A stretch of DNA of 64,000 nt from Salidesulfovibrio onnuriiensis (GCF_008001235.1 NZ_CP040751.1:2401001-2465000), one strand, 5' to 3'; numbered from the stretch's first letter, positions 44,806 to 52,961 are shown. Notes: generated by a model from the sequence alone, not told the origin. Translations and numbers: made by a program.

Positions 44806-45700
44806 GTTTTTTGGCATAGGTGGCGGCTTCGATACCGGCCACGCAGCCCTCGCCCACGGCCTTGGCCATCTGGAGCGGCGGGCCGGTGATGTCTCCGGCG
44901 GCATAGACTCCGGCCACGTTGGTGCTCAGCTTCCGGTCCACCTCCACATAGCGCATGTTCTCGTCGAGCTGGATTCCCAGAGTGCTGGCCAGTTCCAGGA
45001 CTCCTTTCGCCCCCAGTTCTATGAATATCCCTGCCGCTTCAATGGATTCGCCGTTATCCAGCGTGATGGATTCGACGGCGTTTTCTCCCCGGATTTCCGT
45101 GGGCTTTCTGCCTTCGTGCACGATGATTCCCTTTGCCTCGATCCTCGCCCGCAGGGAGGGGGCCACATCAAGCTTTTCGCAGACCAGGTGGACCGTTGAG
45201 GCATACTCGGCCAAGGTCAGGCTGCCGCCTGCCGCAGCGCTTTGACTGCCCACCACGACCACGGTTTCGTTGCGGAAGAAGCCGGCGTCGCAGTCCACGC
45301 AGTAGCTGACCCCTTTTCCCAGCAGTTGCTTTTCCCCGGGAATTCCGAGTTTGTTGCGGGTGGTCCCGGTGGCGATAATCAGCGTCCTGGTGCGTATGAG
45401 GTGTTCCCCTTCGGTGAGCAGTTCATACCACTGACCGTTGTGCTCCACCTTGAGCACGTCTTCGTCCATGAATTCCGCGCCGGATTTCTTTGCCTGCTCA
45501 CGGCCGATGTGCAGGATTTCCTCGCCGGTCACCTGGAACATGCAGCAATAGTTTTCGATATGCGCCCAGTACAGGCTGCTGTTAGTCGGCCTGCCGAGCA
45601 TAAGGGTTTTGGCCTTTTTCCGGGAGGCATGGATGGCGGCCTGGATGCCCGCGGGGCCGGAGCCGAGAATGACGACGTCATAGAGTTGTATATCGGTCAT
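44792..45700 (-). CDS. thioredoxin reductase-like FAD/NAD(P) oxidoreductase
   Basis: A 302-aa two-domain flavoprotein. The start MTDIQLYDVVILGSGPAG at 45700 follows GGAGG. FAD motif GSGPAGIQAAI, redox-active YCVDCDAGF (C-x2-C), NAD(P) site VVVVGSQSAAAGGSLTLAEYA, and C-terminal GVYAAGDITGPPLQMAKAVGEG. The second motif has GSQSAA where TrxB has GGGDSA, and the usual HRR NADPH patch is absent (STVHLVCEK), so the electron donor may not be NADPH. It may reduce a thioredoxin or glutaredoxin. Confidence 0.9.
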   Translation of the reverse strand: MTDIQLYDVVILGSGPAGIQAAIHASRKKAKTLMLGRPTNSSLYWAHIENYCCMFQVTGEEILHIGREQAKKSGAEFMDEDVLKVEHNGQWYELLTEGEHLIRTRTLIIATGTTRNKLGIPGEKQLLGKGVSYCVDCDAGFFRNETVVVVGSQSAAAGGSLTLAEYASTVHLVCEKLDVAPSLRARIEAKGIIVHEGRKPTEIRGENAVESITLDNGESIEAAGIFIELGAKGVLELASTLGIQLDENMRYVEVDRKLSTNVAGVYAAGDITGPPLQMAKAVGEGCVAGIEAATYAKKLKND

Positions 45701-45831
45701 GGGAACCTCCTGTCGGGGGATGGAATTCATGTCGATGCGCCGAGTCCAGCTTGAAGAATAATACTTTTGGAAAAAAAGGCCAGAGGCGGGACAAAGGGGG
45801 TTGGGTTGGATGCCTTGGGCGTTTTCCAAAG

Positions 45832-45872
45832 AAAAAACTGCGCAGGAATGCTGCAGTCTCAGCAACCTGAGA
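45832..45872 (-). terminator. candidate terminator after the receiver-TPR gene
   Basis: On the minus strand a TCTCAG GTTG CTGAGA hairpin is followed by ACTGC...GCAGT and six T. The two hairpins lie about 60 nt after the stop of the receiver-TPR gene. Confidence 0.5.
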
Positions 45873-45930
45873 AGGATACAGCAATGGCTTGCGGCATAGA
45901 AGCCTTTCGGCAGGTTCGGGTCACGCTGCC

Positions 45931-47043
45931 TCAGATATCCTTTGCGGACTTCGGGCCGGTGGAGTCTGCCGGTCGCGGCGGGGCTGGTTTGCCCGCGGCC
46001 GGCGCCCAAGGTCGCCCGTGAACCCTTTGGTAGAGCTTGGCGGCCTCGGTGAAGTTGGCGTTGAGGCGTAGGGCGAGGTCTGCATTGTCTGCCGCCTCCT
46101 CCTTTTTGCCCATGAAGTAGTAGGCCTTGCCCATGTTGTAGTAGATATTTTCGTCGTGCGGCGTCAGCTCCAGGGCCTGCTTGTAAGCGTGCAGCGCCCC
46201 CGGGTAATCGCCATGCTTGCGCAGTTTGACGCCGAGGGAGTTGAAGGGGTTGGGTACATCCGAATCATACTTGAGGATTTCGATGAAGACTTCCTTTGTT
46301 TCCTCCAGCCGGTCGAACTGCGCGTATACGTCCGCGGCCTTCTTTAGGTAGTACTTGCAGGAATCGTTGTCGCCCTTGCCCTTGTATGCATCGGCCAGGC
46401 CCTTGTACGCCTCGGCAAAGAGGTCATTGATTTTGACCGCTTTCTTGAAGGAGACGATGGCCTTTCCGTATTTCTGCTGGATGAGAAATTTGCAGCCCAT
46501 GTCGTAGTATTTCTGGGCTTCGTCCTGGTAGGAAATAAGTTCCTCGAAGGCCTCGATGGCGTCGTCGAAGTCGCCGCGGCTGACCATGTCCTTAGCTTCC
46601 TGCAGTTCCAGTTCCTCGATCTCCGGATAGTTGTCGAGCTGGCGGGCCAGGGTTAGGTATTTTTCGAATGTTTCCAGCGAGTAGGGGCGCAGGACATACC
46701 CGATGCATCCGGAGGCGATGGCGTCAAGGACGTGGTCCTTCTTGTTCTCCAGGGTGACCATGATGATGGGCAGTGGCTTTCTGCTCATGTTCTTGCGCAC
46801 GAGCTGGGTGAACTTGATGCCGGTCATGTCGGTCAGGGAGCTGTCGCACAGGACAAGATCCACGGAATATTCGGAAAGATAGTCTATGGCCTCGGTCCCG
46901 GAGGAGAAGGTCCGGATGATGTCGGCCCCGAAACGCTTGATGGTTTCACCGTCACGGCGTGCATGCACCTCCACGTCCGTGAGGATGACAACGTGTTTGA
47001 AAGCGCCGAAGGCCGGGCTGGCTTTTGAAATGTCGTTACGCAT
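45931..47043 (-). CDS. response regulator receiver-TPR protein
   Basis: A 370-aa protein. Residues about 15-135 form a CheY-like receiver: LVLCDSSLTDMTG holds the phosphoacceptor Asp and IIMVT the switch Thr, but the conserved Lys is Arg (YVLRPYS) and only one acidic residue remains in the first loop, so phosphorylation may be weak. Residues about 145-345 contain four or five TPRs (for example AEAYKGLADAYKGKGD and ENIYYNMGKAYYFMGK). A Pro-rich tail follows. The TPRs probably bind a protein partner. It is probably transcribed alone; a candidate terminator lies downstream. Confidence 0.9.
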   Translation of the reverse strand: MRNDISKASPAFGAFKHVVILTDVEVHARRDGETIKRFGADIIRTFSSGTEAIDYLSEYSVDLVLCDSSLTDMTGIKFTQLVRKNMSRKPLPIIMVTLENKKDHVLDAIASGCIGYVLRPYSLETFEKYLTLARQLDNYPEIEELELQEAKDMVSRGDFDDAIEAFEELISYQDEAQKYYDMGCKFLIQQKYGKAIVSFKKAVKINDLFAEAYKGLADAYKGKGDNDSCKYYLKKAADVYAQFDRLEETKEVFIEILKYDSDVPNPFNSLGVKLRKHGDYPGALHAYKQALELTPHDENIYYNMGKAYYFMGKKEEAADNADLALRLNANFTEAAKLYQRVHGRPWAPAAGKPAPPRPADSTGPKSAKDI

Positions 47044-47093
47044 CGCTATCCGATATTTTTCCCCATTCTTGGGTAAATGAAGTCGAAAGTCAG

Positions 47094-47870
47094 TTATATT
47101 ATCCGGTTCTCCACATGAAGCTCAAGCTGACGTCTGAGTTCCCGAAAGGTCTCATTGTCCGGAAGCGTGTTGAAAATTTGTCCGATATATCCCTTGGAAT
47201 CCAAGATACTATATGATTTCGGAAAGTTGAGGTCAAATACCCAACTGCTGACAAGAAGTTTGAAGTCATTGGTCCATTTGAGCTTGCGGTAATCCCCCAC
47301 CTGACCGAGGCGCAATTCCTCCAGAATGGCCGGAGTATAGTTGGTCGCGTGGTATTCGGCATCCATGACCACGACATTGTTTGGATTTTCATCGCAAAGA
47401 TGTGCGAGCATGACCGGAATGATGTCGAGTTTGTCGCTGTCGCGGACGATGTTGCAGACGGTTTTCAGGGAAGGGGGAGTGGAGGACGGAAGTCCCTTCA
47501 TATTGTGCATGCGCACGGCGCCATAGACCATGCGGCGCACATCCGGGGCCAACCCGGCAATGAATTGTGTTTTGTTCAGGGTTTTGATGCCCAGGACTGC
47601 ATGGTTGGCGGAAAGTCTGTCATTGAATGTCTTGAAACGGCGGTATTGCGGAAAGCGGCCCAGATCATGGTAGAGTGCGGCCAACAGGGCCGCCTGTTCC
47701 TGTTCTTGGCTTAGCGGGGCCGATTCGCAGAGGGATTCCGCTATTGCCAGCACCCGGAAGGTATGCTCGATTTTGAGCCGAATGTTGTAGTCGTCCTTTT
47801 CGGATTCACCGTAATGGGATTCCGCAAAGCCGAGAAACTGCTTTTTGTGCGCCTCCAGCAGGGCGTGCAT
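47094..47870 (-). CDS. HD domain phosphohydrolase
   Basis: A 258-aa HD-family protein. The start MHALLEAHKKQF at 47870 overlaps the stop of the upstream gene by 1 bp (TAATG). The metal site is H (IEHTFRVLAIAESL), HD (ALYHDLGRFPQY), H (NHAVLGIKTL) and D (IVRDSDKLD). The HD-plus-QYRRF segment is that of a group common in deltaproteobacteria with unknown substrate, possibly nucleotides. Confidence 0.88.
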   Translation of the reverse strand: MHALLEAHKKQFLGFAESHYGESEKDDYNIRLKIEHTFRVLAIAESLCESAPLSQEQEQAALLAALYHDLGRFPQYRRFKTFNDRLSANHAVLGIKTLNKTQFIAGLAPDVRRMVYGAVRMHNMKGLPSSTPPSLKTVCNIVRDSDKLDIIPVMLAHLCDENPNNVVVMDAEYHATNYTPAILEELRLGQVGDYRKLKWTNDFKLLVSSWVFDLNFPKSYSILDSKGYIGQIFNTLPDNETFRELRRQLELHVENRII

Positions 47871-48193
47871 TATTTCAGGCCCCGCATTCTGGTCTTGAAT
47901 TCCAGTTCCGAGATTTCGTTGTTTTCTCGTTGGCGTTCCAATTCCGCGATCTCCGCCAGCCGTTCTTGTTCGGCCTCGGCCTCGAGCTCCTTGTCGCGCC
48001 ATATTCCCTTGGGGCCGAAGAGCAGGCGCAGGAAAAGCAGGATGGCTCCCAGAATCGCGGCCGCGAAAAGGAGCCGGGCCAGCGAGGGCAGCAAAGTGTC
48101 GCCATAGCCCGGGCCAAAGGGCCAAAGCCTCCATTCGGGTTGGCTGAAGAAATCCTGAAGTCCCGCAGAGAACCTGGAAAAAAAGGAATGCAA
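47870..48193 (-). CDS. small membrane protein with SHOCT-like C-terminus
   Basis: A 107-aa protein with one membrane helix (LARLLFAAAILGAILLFLRLLF), a charged helix (KELEAEAEQERLAEIAELERQRENN) and the ending ISELEFKTRMRGL, which resembles the SHOCT/DUF-type short oligomerisation motif. Function unknown. It is translationally coupled to the HD gene. Confidence 0.7.
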   Translation of the reverse strand: MHSFFSRFSAGLQDFFSQPEWRLWPFGPGYGDTLLPSLARLLFAAAILGAILLFLRLLFGPKGIWRDKELEAEAEQERLAEIAELERQRENNEISELEFKTRMRGLK

Positions 48194-48384
48194 GGTTGTT
48201 TCCCCTGATTTTTTTGTGTTCCGTTATGGATAAGTCTGCGTTTTGTACGTCCGATCCGTTTTGCTGGCAAGAAATACAGTTTTCACAGGGGGTGGGAACC
48301 TCCGGTCGGTTACGCCGGTTTACAATTGCCGGTTGAGCTGGTTAGAGTTATCAGGTACTAAGTGCCCACTTTAATGGGGGAGCC

Positions 48385-48783
48385 ATGAGAATACTTGTTG
48401 TGGAAGATGAATATGCCAGCCGGAAGCTCCTGACCACGATCCTTGCCGATTACGGTCAATGCGATTCCGCTTATGACGGAGTCGGCTGCGTCGAGCTTTT
48501 TCAGAAGGCCCATGAAGACGGGCAACCCTATGACCTGGTCTGCCTCGATATCATGATGCCCAACAAGGATGGGCATCAGGCCCTTCGCGAAATTCGCGAG
48601 ATAGAAAAGCAGCAGGGCGTGCGCCCCAGTGAGGAAGCCAAGGTCATCATGGTCACCGCCCTGAATGATCCGTCCACCGTGGTCAAGGCCTACTACAAGG
48701 GTGGCGTGAGTGCGTATCTGCCCAAGCCCATTGAAATCGATACACTGTTGACCATTCTTCGGGATCTTGATCTCATTCAGTAG
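48385..48783 (+). CDS. single-domain response regulator
   Basis: A 132-aa receiver domain with every key residue: VVEDE, DLVCLDIMMPNKDG (phosphoacceptor Asp about 57), VIMVTAL (Thr) and YLPKP (Lys). GGGGGAGCC precedes the start. No output domain is present, so it works by protein contact, possibly as a phosphorelay member. No kinase gene is adjacent. A 46-bp gap leads to the next open frame. Confidence 0.93.
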   Translation: MRILVVEDEYASRKLLTTILADYGQCDSAYDGVGCVELFQKAHEDGQPYDLVCLDIMMPNKDGHQALREIREIEKQQGVRPSEEAKVIMVTALNDPSTVVKAYYKGGVSAYLPKPIEIDTLLTILRDLDLIQ

Positions 48784-48828
48784 GCTTCCGGTACATGACG
48801 GCCCGCAACTCCAAGCGATAGGTGCAGC

Positions 48829-48939
48829 ATGAATCATGTCTTTCGAATCACAGCTTTTGCCGCCCTGTTGACGGTGGCCCTTGAGAAGAACGCACTGGCC
48901 GCAGGTGAATCCTCGGGGGGGCGAGCATGTTGGACATGA
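48829..48939 (+). CDS. signal-peptide-like fragment, probable 5' part of the Tim44-like gene
   Basis: A 36-codon frame, MNHVFRITAFAALLTVAL...NALAAGESSGG, is a classical signal peptide ending in an ALAA cleavage site. It runs through seven G (48915-48921) and stops at 48939, overlapping the Tim44-like start at 48927. One extra G in that run would fuse it in frame with the next gene. It has no good ribosome binding site (TAGGTG only). Confidence 0.5.
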   Translation: MNHVFRITAFAALLTVALEKNALAAGESSGGRACWT

Positions 48940-49529
48940 TTCTGCTCGGTCTGGTGATTTTTCTGGTATTTCGTTTTTTCCGTCGCCGTTCGGGGCGCTG
49001 GTTCGGGCAGGATGACGATTTCACGACGAATGGCCGCCAGGATTCGTCCTCCGGGGTGACTCGGCCGCAGGATCGGCATGAACAGGCCCGGGCCATGTGG
49101 GAAATGCTGAGCGATGATCCGGCCCGAGGCGATGCGCGTCAGCAAATAAGCTCCCGGTCCGGTTTTGACGAATCGGAATTTCTGGAGGGGGCCAAAATGT
49201 TTTACAGCCGTTTTCAGGAGGCCCGGGATGCCGGTGACTGGGATGTCATTGAAGACTTCATCGCCCCCGGCCTGCTGGCCGACCTGAAGCGGGATTCCGT
49301 AACGGCCGATGCGGTCCAGACCGAAATCATGCTTCTGGATGCCAAGGTCATGGACGTTCAGTCCCGGGAGGGCAGGACCGACGTGACCGTGTTTTTCGAT
49401 GCCCTGATGCGCCGGGGGGCTTCCGGCGAACAGGAAGTGAGCGAGCGGACCGCCTGGGAATTCTCCCGGCCGGACCGCGATCCCGACGCCCTGTGGGTGT
49501 TGGAGGGGATCAACAAGATCGATCATTGA
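48927..49529 (+). CDS. Tim44-like domain membrane protein
   Basis: As read, a 200-aa protein: N-terminal membrane helix (MLDMILLGLVIFLVFRFF), a basic and disordered linker, and a Tim44-like domain from about residue 70 (EGAKMFYSRFQEARDAGDWDVIEDFIAPGLLADLK). Bacterial Tim44-like proteins are usually secreted or membrane-bound with unknown roles. In those proteins a signal peptide normally comes before the helix, which matches the fragment at 48829-48939 in another frame. The methyltransferase gene starts 41 bp downstream. Confidence 0.82.
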   Translation: MLDMILLGLVIFLVFRFFRRRSGRWFGQDDDFTTNGRQDSSSGVTRPQDRHEQARAMWEMLSDDPARGDARQQISSRSGFDESEFLEGAKMFYSRFQEARDAGDWDVIEDFIAPGLLADLKRDSVTADAVQTEIMLLDAKVMDVQSREGRTDVTVFFDALMRRGASGEQEVSERTAWEFSRPDRDPDALWVLEGINKIDH

Positions 49530-49570
49530 TCGCAAGTCCTTGCGAATTGTCTTCATAGCGGAGGGATAGA

Positions 49571-50290
49571 GTGCCCAAGATCAGGTATGATCTGGACCAG
49601 CCCATGGGGAAGCTCCTGGAGTTGGCCGGAAACAAGTTTGGTGAGGTTTGTTTTGAAACGGTGACCATCGGCAACATGTCGTTGGATATCCTTCAGATCA
49701 AGGACATGCCCAGGTACATCGAGAAGCTGGTGGGCAGCGCCAAGCCCGGGAAGAGTGTCGAACTTCCCCTGTGGGCGAAAATATGGCCGTCCTGTCTTTT
49801 CCTCGGCTTCTTCCTGCAGCAGTTTCCTTTCAAGCCCGAGGATGAACTGCTTGAAGTCGGGGCCGGGGTTGCGGTCATCGGTTTGGTCGCCGCCAAGCGC
49901 GGTCTTCATGTGACGGTCTCGGACCTGGAAGACGATGCCCTGCTGTTCGCACGCATCAATGCCTTGAAAAACGGCGTTGAAGACAAAATGGACATTGCCA
50001 AGGCTGATTTCACCAAAGACTCGCTGGGCAGACGTTTCGATCACATCATCGGCTGCGAGGTCCTCTACAATGAAGCCACGTATGAGCCGCTTGCCGATTT
50101 TCTGGTGGACCATCTGGCGGAGCGGGCGGACTCCGAAGTAATCTTGGCCATGGACCGCAAGCGTGAGGGCCGAGCCTTTTTCAATCGCGCCAAGGGTACA
50201 TTCGGCATCATGCGCAAGGATTTCAGTTTTACTGACAAGGATTCCGGCGAAGAGCAGTTCATTAACCTTTTCCGGATGAGAAGGTCCTAG
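49571..50290 (+). CDS. METTL21-like SAM-dependent methyltransferase
   Basis: A 239-aa class I methyltransferase. The start is a GTG at 49571 after GAGGG. LPLWAKIWPSCLFLGFFLQQ precedes motif I LLEVGAGVAVIGLVAAKRG; motif II is VTVSDLEDDALLFARINAL; HIIGCEVLYNEATYEPLADFL is the position of the D-x-x-Y-like motif of METTL21/Methyltransf_16 protein lysine methyltransferases. The preceding W(A)xIWPS is also family-typical. The stop codon abuts the ATG of the YcaO gene (TAGATG), so the two are cotranslated. Protein methylation is inferred from family resemblance; small-molecule substrates are not excluded. Confidence 0.87.
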   Translation: MPKIRYDLDQPMGKLLELAGNKFGEVCFETVTIGNMSLDILQIKDMPRYIEKLVGSAKPGKSVELPLWAKIWPSCLFLGFFLQQFPFKPEDELLEVGAGVAVIGLVAAKRGLHVTVSDLEDDALLFARINALKNGVEDKMDIAKADFTKDSLGRRFDHIIGCEVLYNEATYEPLADFLVDHLAERADSEVILAMDRKREGRAFFNRAKGTFGIMRKDFSFTDKDSGEEQFINLFRMRRS

Positions 50291-52021
50291 ATGATACAGC
50301 TACGGGATTGCTGCAAGGCGTATACGGTGGATCAGGACAAGGCGTCCGATCCGGTGGATACGGTCAGACGGGTCAAGGCGCTTCTGGATTCCAAATGCGA
50401 CGGCGTGCTGGCCGAAACGGACCGGGTGGATACCGGAAGGCTCGGCATTCCGGTGTTTGTCAGCAAATGTGGGCCGCGCGCCGCAGAGGTCATGCCCACG
50501 CGCAAGCAGATGGGCAAGGGCGCTTCTCCCGAGCAGGCCGAGGCCTCCGCGCTCATGGAGCTGGTGGAGCGATACAGTTATTTCAGCTTCTGGGCCGAAG
50601 ACGCCAATTTCGAGGAGATGACCTGGAGCCAAGCCAAGGCCAAATGGCCGGAGCAGCTTATGGGTATCGGCCAGATCATGCGTTCCGTGGAAGATGATTT
50701 GCCACCGGGACAGGCTGAACGGCTCATGGACCTTGTACGCTGGAAGTTCCACCCGGCCTTCAATCTTGTCAGCGAGCGGGAAGAATATGTGCCGCTGGAT
50801 TGGTTCAAGAAGTTGAATGAGTTCAACGGGTCTTCCGCCGGGAATACCTTTGAGGAATCCATATTTCAGGGGGGCTGCGAATTGGTGGAACGCCATGTTT
50901 GCGCCCTGATCGATCGCAACCGTCCGGAATTGCCCACCATTGACCTCGATGCCTGCGACGATCCGGTCTTTCAACGGTTGGTCCGTTGTTTCCGGGAAAA
51001 CGGCATCAACCTTATTCTCAAGGATTTTTCGTCTGGGTTTCCCGTGCCCACCATTGGGGCCGTTGCCTGGGACCAGAAAACTTTCCCGGCGCTGAGCGAG
51101 ATCGTGTTCACTGCGGGAACAGCCGCTTCGCCCGTCAAGGCTGCGGCCCGGGCGTTGACCGAGGTTGCCCAGTTGGCCGGTGATTTCGAGACTAGCAGGG
51201 TTTATGAGGCCTCCGGGCTTTCCAAGTTCACCTCGCTGGATCAGATCGAATGGCTGAAGGCGGGGCCGGTTGTGAGCCTGGATTCGCTTCCCTCGGTGGA
51301 GGACAGTAATATCCTCAACGAACTGAAGGCCTTTGCTGGCGGATTGCTGGATAAGGGATTCGCCGCGTACAGCGTCGACACCAGCCATCCCGAGCTGGGA
51401 GTGACCGCCAACTACAACTTCGTGCCCGGTTTTGATTTTCGGGAGCGCACTCCGCATCGGAGCATAGGGCTTTTCGTTGGTCGTATTCTGGCCGAGGAAT
51501 CCGCTTTTGACGAGGCGTTGGAAGGCCTTGACGTTCTGGAGGACGTCTATCCGGACGCCTATTTTATTCCTTTTTTCCGGGGGCTGCTGGCCTTGCGCAT
51601 GCAGGATCCCGTGTTTGCGGAACTCATGTTCGAGGAGGCCGAGCCCTTGCAGCCGGCCGACCAGGAGAGGGCGCTGACCGCCTTTTATCGTGCCTATGCT
51701 CTTTCTCTGCAGGAGGATACGGATTGGAACGGCCTGATTGGGCATCTCGACAGGGCCGTGTCCCTGGATGGCGAGGTGAAGGAGTTCTTCAACCTTCGCG
51801 GGGTGGCGCATTTCAAGTCCGGAAGGTATGGCGATGCCGCACGTGATTTTCAGGAGTCGTTGAATATCGACAGCGGATCCCCCGAGGATCTCGCCAACCT
51901 CGGCCTGTGCCACAAGTTCATGGGCAATCGCGATGAGGCGGTGGATTACCTGGGGGCAGCGCTCAAGCTGGATCCGTCTCTGGGCTATGCCCGCGAACAT
52001 TACCGGGAACTGATGGAATAG
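50291..52021 (+). CDS. YcaO domain protein with C-terminal TPRs
   Basis: A 576-aa protein. Residues 1-385 are YcaO: GKGASPEQAEASALMELVER (75-94) and SSAGNTFEESIFQGGCELVER (181-201) carry the ATP/Mg-binding Ser, Glu and Arg, and AGTAASPVKAAARALTEVAQ (275-294) is the next family motif; LGVTANYNFVPG ends the domain. Residues 390-576 contain about four TPRs (for example VKEFFNLRGVAHFKSGRYGDAARDF). YcaO enzymes activate backbone amides with ATP to make azolines, thioamides or amidines, or act in RimO methylthiolation. No TfuA, azoline oxidase or short precursor gene is seen nearby. dsrC begins 225 bp downstream. Confidence 0.92.
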   Translation: MIQLRDCCKAYTVDQDKASDPVDTVRRVKALLDSKCDGVLAETDRVDTGRLGIPVFVSKCGPRAAEVMPTRKQMGKGASPEQAEASALMELVERYSYFSFWAEDANFEEMTWSQAKAKWPEQLMGIGQIMRSVEDDLPPGQAERLMDLVRWKFHPAFNLVSEREEYVPLDWFKKLNEFNGSSAGNTFEESIFQGGCELVERHVCALIDRNRPELPTIDLDACDDPVFQRLVRCFRENGINLILKDFSSGFPVPTIGAVAWDQKTFPALSEIVFTAGTAASPVKAAARALTEVAQLAGDFETSRVYEASGLSKFTSLDQIEWLKAGPVVSLDSLPSVEDSNILNELKAFAGGLLDKGFAAYSVDTSHPELGVTANYNFVPGFDFRERTPHRSIGLFVGRILAEESAFDEALEGLDVLEDVYPDAYFIPFFRGLLALRMQDPVFAELMFEEAEPLQPADQERALTAFYRAYALSLQEDTDWNGLIGHLDRAVSLDGEVKEFFNLRGVAHFKSGRYGDAARDFQESLNIDSGSPEDLANLGLCHKFMGNRDEAVDYLGAALKLDPSLGYAREHYRELME

Positions 52022-52087
52022 GATATGTTGCCGGGGACTTGCGTTTGCCGCGAATTTTTGCAGGCAGGCCCCGGGTGAGCCCCGTGG

Positions 52088-52117
52088 TTGACAAGCCCGG
52101 GGTTGTGAAAGTATGGT
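52088..52117 (+). promoter_or_regulatory. promoter of dsrC
   Basis: A perfect TTGACA (52088-52093), an 18-bp spacer and TATGGT (52112-52117). The inverted repeat CCCCGGG (52069-52075) and CCCGGGG (52096-52102) brackets the -35 box and could be an operator. Transcription would begin near 52124. Confidence 0.6.
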
Positions 52118-52123
52118 CCCCAT

Positions 52124-52206
52124 CTGAGTTCCTCAGTGGATTCTGAGCTGAACATGAACAGCGGATAGCTGTTTTATGGATAAGGGTGGTTTCATTGTTT
52201 GAAACC
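52124..52206 (+). promoter_or_regulatory. structured leader of dsrC
   Basis: The predicted 5' UTR of about 120 nt contains three perfect small hairpins: CTGAG TTC CTCAG at 52124-52136, right at the expected transcript start; AACAGC GGATA GCTGTT at 52157-52173; and GGTTTC ATTGTTT GAAACC at 52188-52206. The first could protect the 5' end of a highly abundant mRNA. No ligand-binding class is recognised. Confidence 0.45.
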
Positions 52207-52246
52207 AGTTTAAATGTATCCCGTATTCCGTAACAGGAGGAATCAA

Positions 52247-52564
52247 ATGGCTGTTGTCGAATTCCAGGGCAAACAATTTGAAGTTGATGAAGATGGTTTC
52301 CTGCTCCAGTTTGACAGCTGGAGCCCTGAGTGGGTTGACTTCGTGAAAGAATCCGAAGGCATCAAGGAACTCACTGATGACCATCAGAAGGTTATCGACT
52401 TCCTGCAGGACTACTACAAGAAGAACGGTATCGCACCGATGGTTCGTATCCTTTCCAAGGTTACCGGCTTCAAGCTGAAGCAGATCTACGAACTGTTCCC
52501 GTCCGGACCGGGTAAGGGAGCCTGTAAGATGGCCGGCCTGCCCAAGCCCACTGGCTGCGTTTAA
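52247..52564 (+). CDS. dsrC: DsrC, sulfite reductase-associated sulfur carrier
   Basis: A 105-aa protein. AACAGGAGGAATCAA gives a very strong ribosome binding site. It has the DsrC/TusE fold (VEFQGKQFEVDEDGFL; VIDFLQDYYKKNGIAP; IYELFPSGPGKGACKMAGLPKP) and the flexible C-terminal arm with both functional cysteines: ACKMAG (CysB) and the penultimate TGCV (CysA), 11 residues apart. DsrC is the substrate of dissimilatory sulfite reductase, leaving with a trisulfide that DsrMKJOP reduces. As in other Desulfovibrio it lies away from dsrAB. It has its own promoter and terminator. Confidence 0.98.
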   Translation: MAVVEFQGKQFEVDEDGFLLQFDSWSPEWVDFVKESEGIKELTDDHQKVIDFLQDYYKKNGIAPMVRILSKVTGFKLKQIYELFPSGPGKGACKMAGLPKPTGCV

Positions 52565-52587
52565 TACGCAAGCCGTTGGAAAACGAG

Positions 52588-52618
52588 GGCGGAAGTTTTT
52601 TGCTTCCGCCTTTTTTTT
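52588..52618 (+). terminator. intrinsic terminator of dsrC
   Basis: GGCGGAAG / CTTCCGCC stem with a T-rich loop, then eight T. Very strong, as expected after an abundant transcript. Confidence 0.95.
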
Positions 52619-52733
52619 GGTCGCAAGATATTTGATGGCGTTCTTTTGTGGAGTGTCATGTTTTTGCTTGCCAAGCGTGGGATTACCGAGTATCAGTCCA
52701 TGTTCCACGAAATCAATATGACAGGAGAACGTC

Positions 52734-52961
52734 ATGAAAAAAGATATTCATCCCGAGCTGTTCGATGCAACCGTACGCTGCAACTGCGGATACGAATCCA
52801 CTCTGAAGTCCACGAAGGGCGAAGAGGTGAGTGTTGAAATTTGCGCCAACTGCCATCCGTTCTACACCGGCAAGCAGCGCTTTGTTGACACCGCTGGTCG
52901 TATCGATCGCTTCCGCAAGAAGTACGCGAAGTTCGAAGAGCAGAAATCTTCCGCTGAATAG
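52734..52961 (+). CDS. rpmE: 50S ribosomal protein L31
   Basis: A 75-aa zinc-type L31: [17 protein letters not shown] with two Cys, then [27 protein letters not shown] with the second pair and the family signature. ACAGGAGAACGTC precedes the start. Zinc-binding L31 can be replaced by a zinc-free paralogue under zinc starvation; none is seen here. Confidence 0.96.
   Translation: MKKDIHPELFDATVRCNCGYESTLKSTKGEEVSVEICANCHPFYTGKQRFVDTAGRIDRFRKKYAKFEEQKSSAE

Noticed and set aside
48194-48384. Sigma-54 promoter before the single-domain response regulator
   Set aside because: A TGG element occurs but lacks the GC at the correct spacing.
50300-52123. Open minus-strand frame of about 600 codons opposite the YcaO gene
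   Set aside because: The plus frame has all YcaO motifs and TPRs; the antisense one has no family features.
52022-52246. A short YcaO precursor peptide gene between the YcaO gene and dsrC
   Set aside because: No small frame with a ribosome binding site and a Cys/Ser/Thr-rich core is present; the region is promoter and leader.
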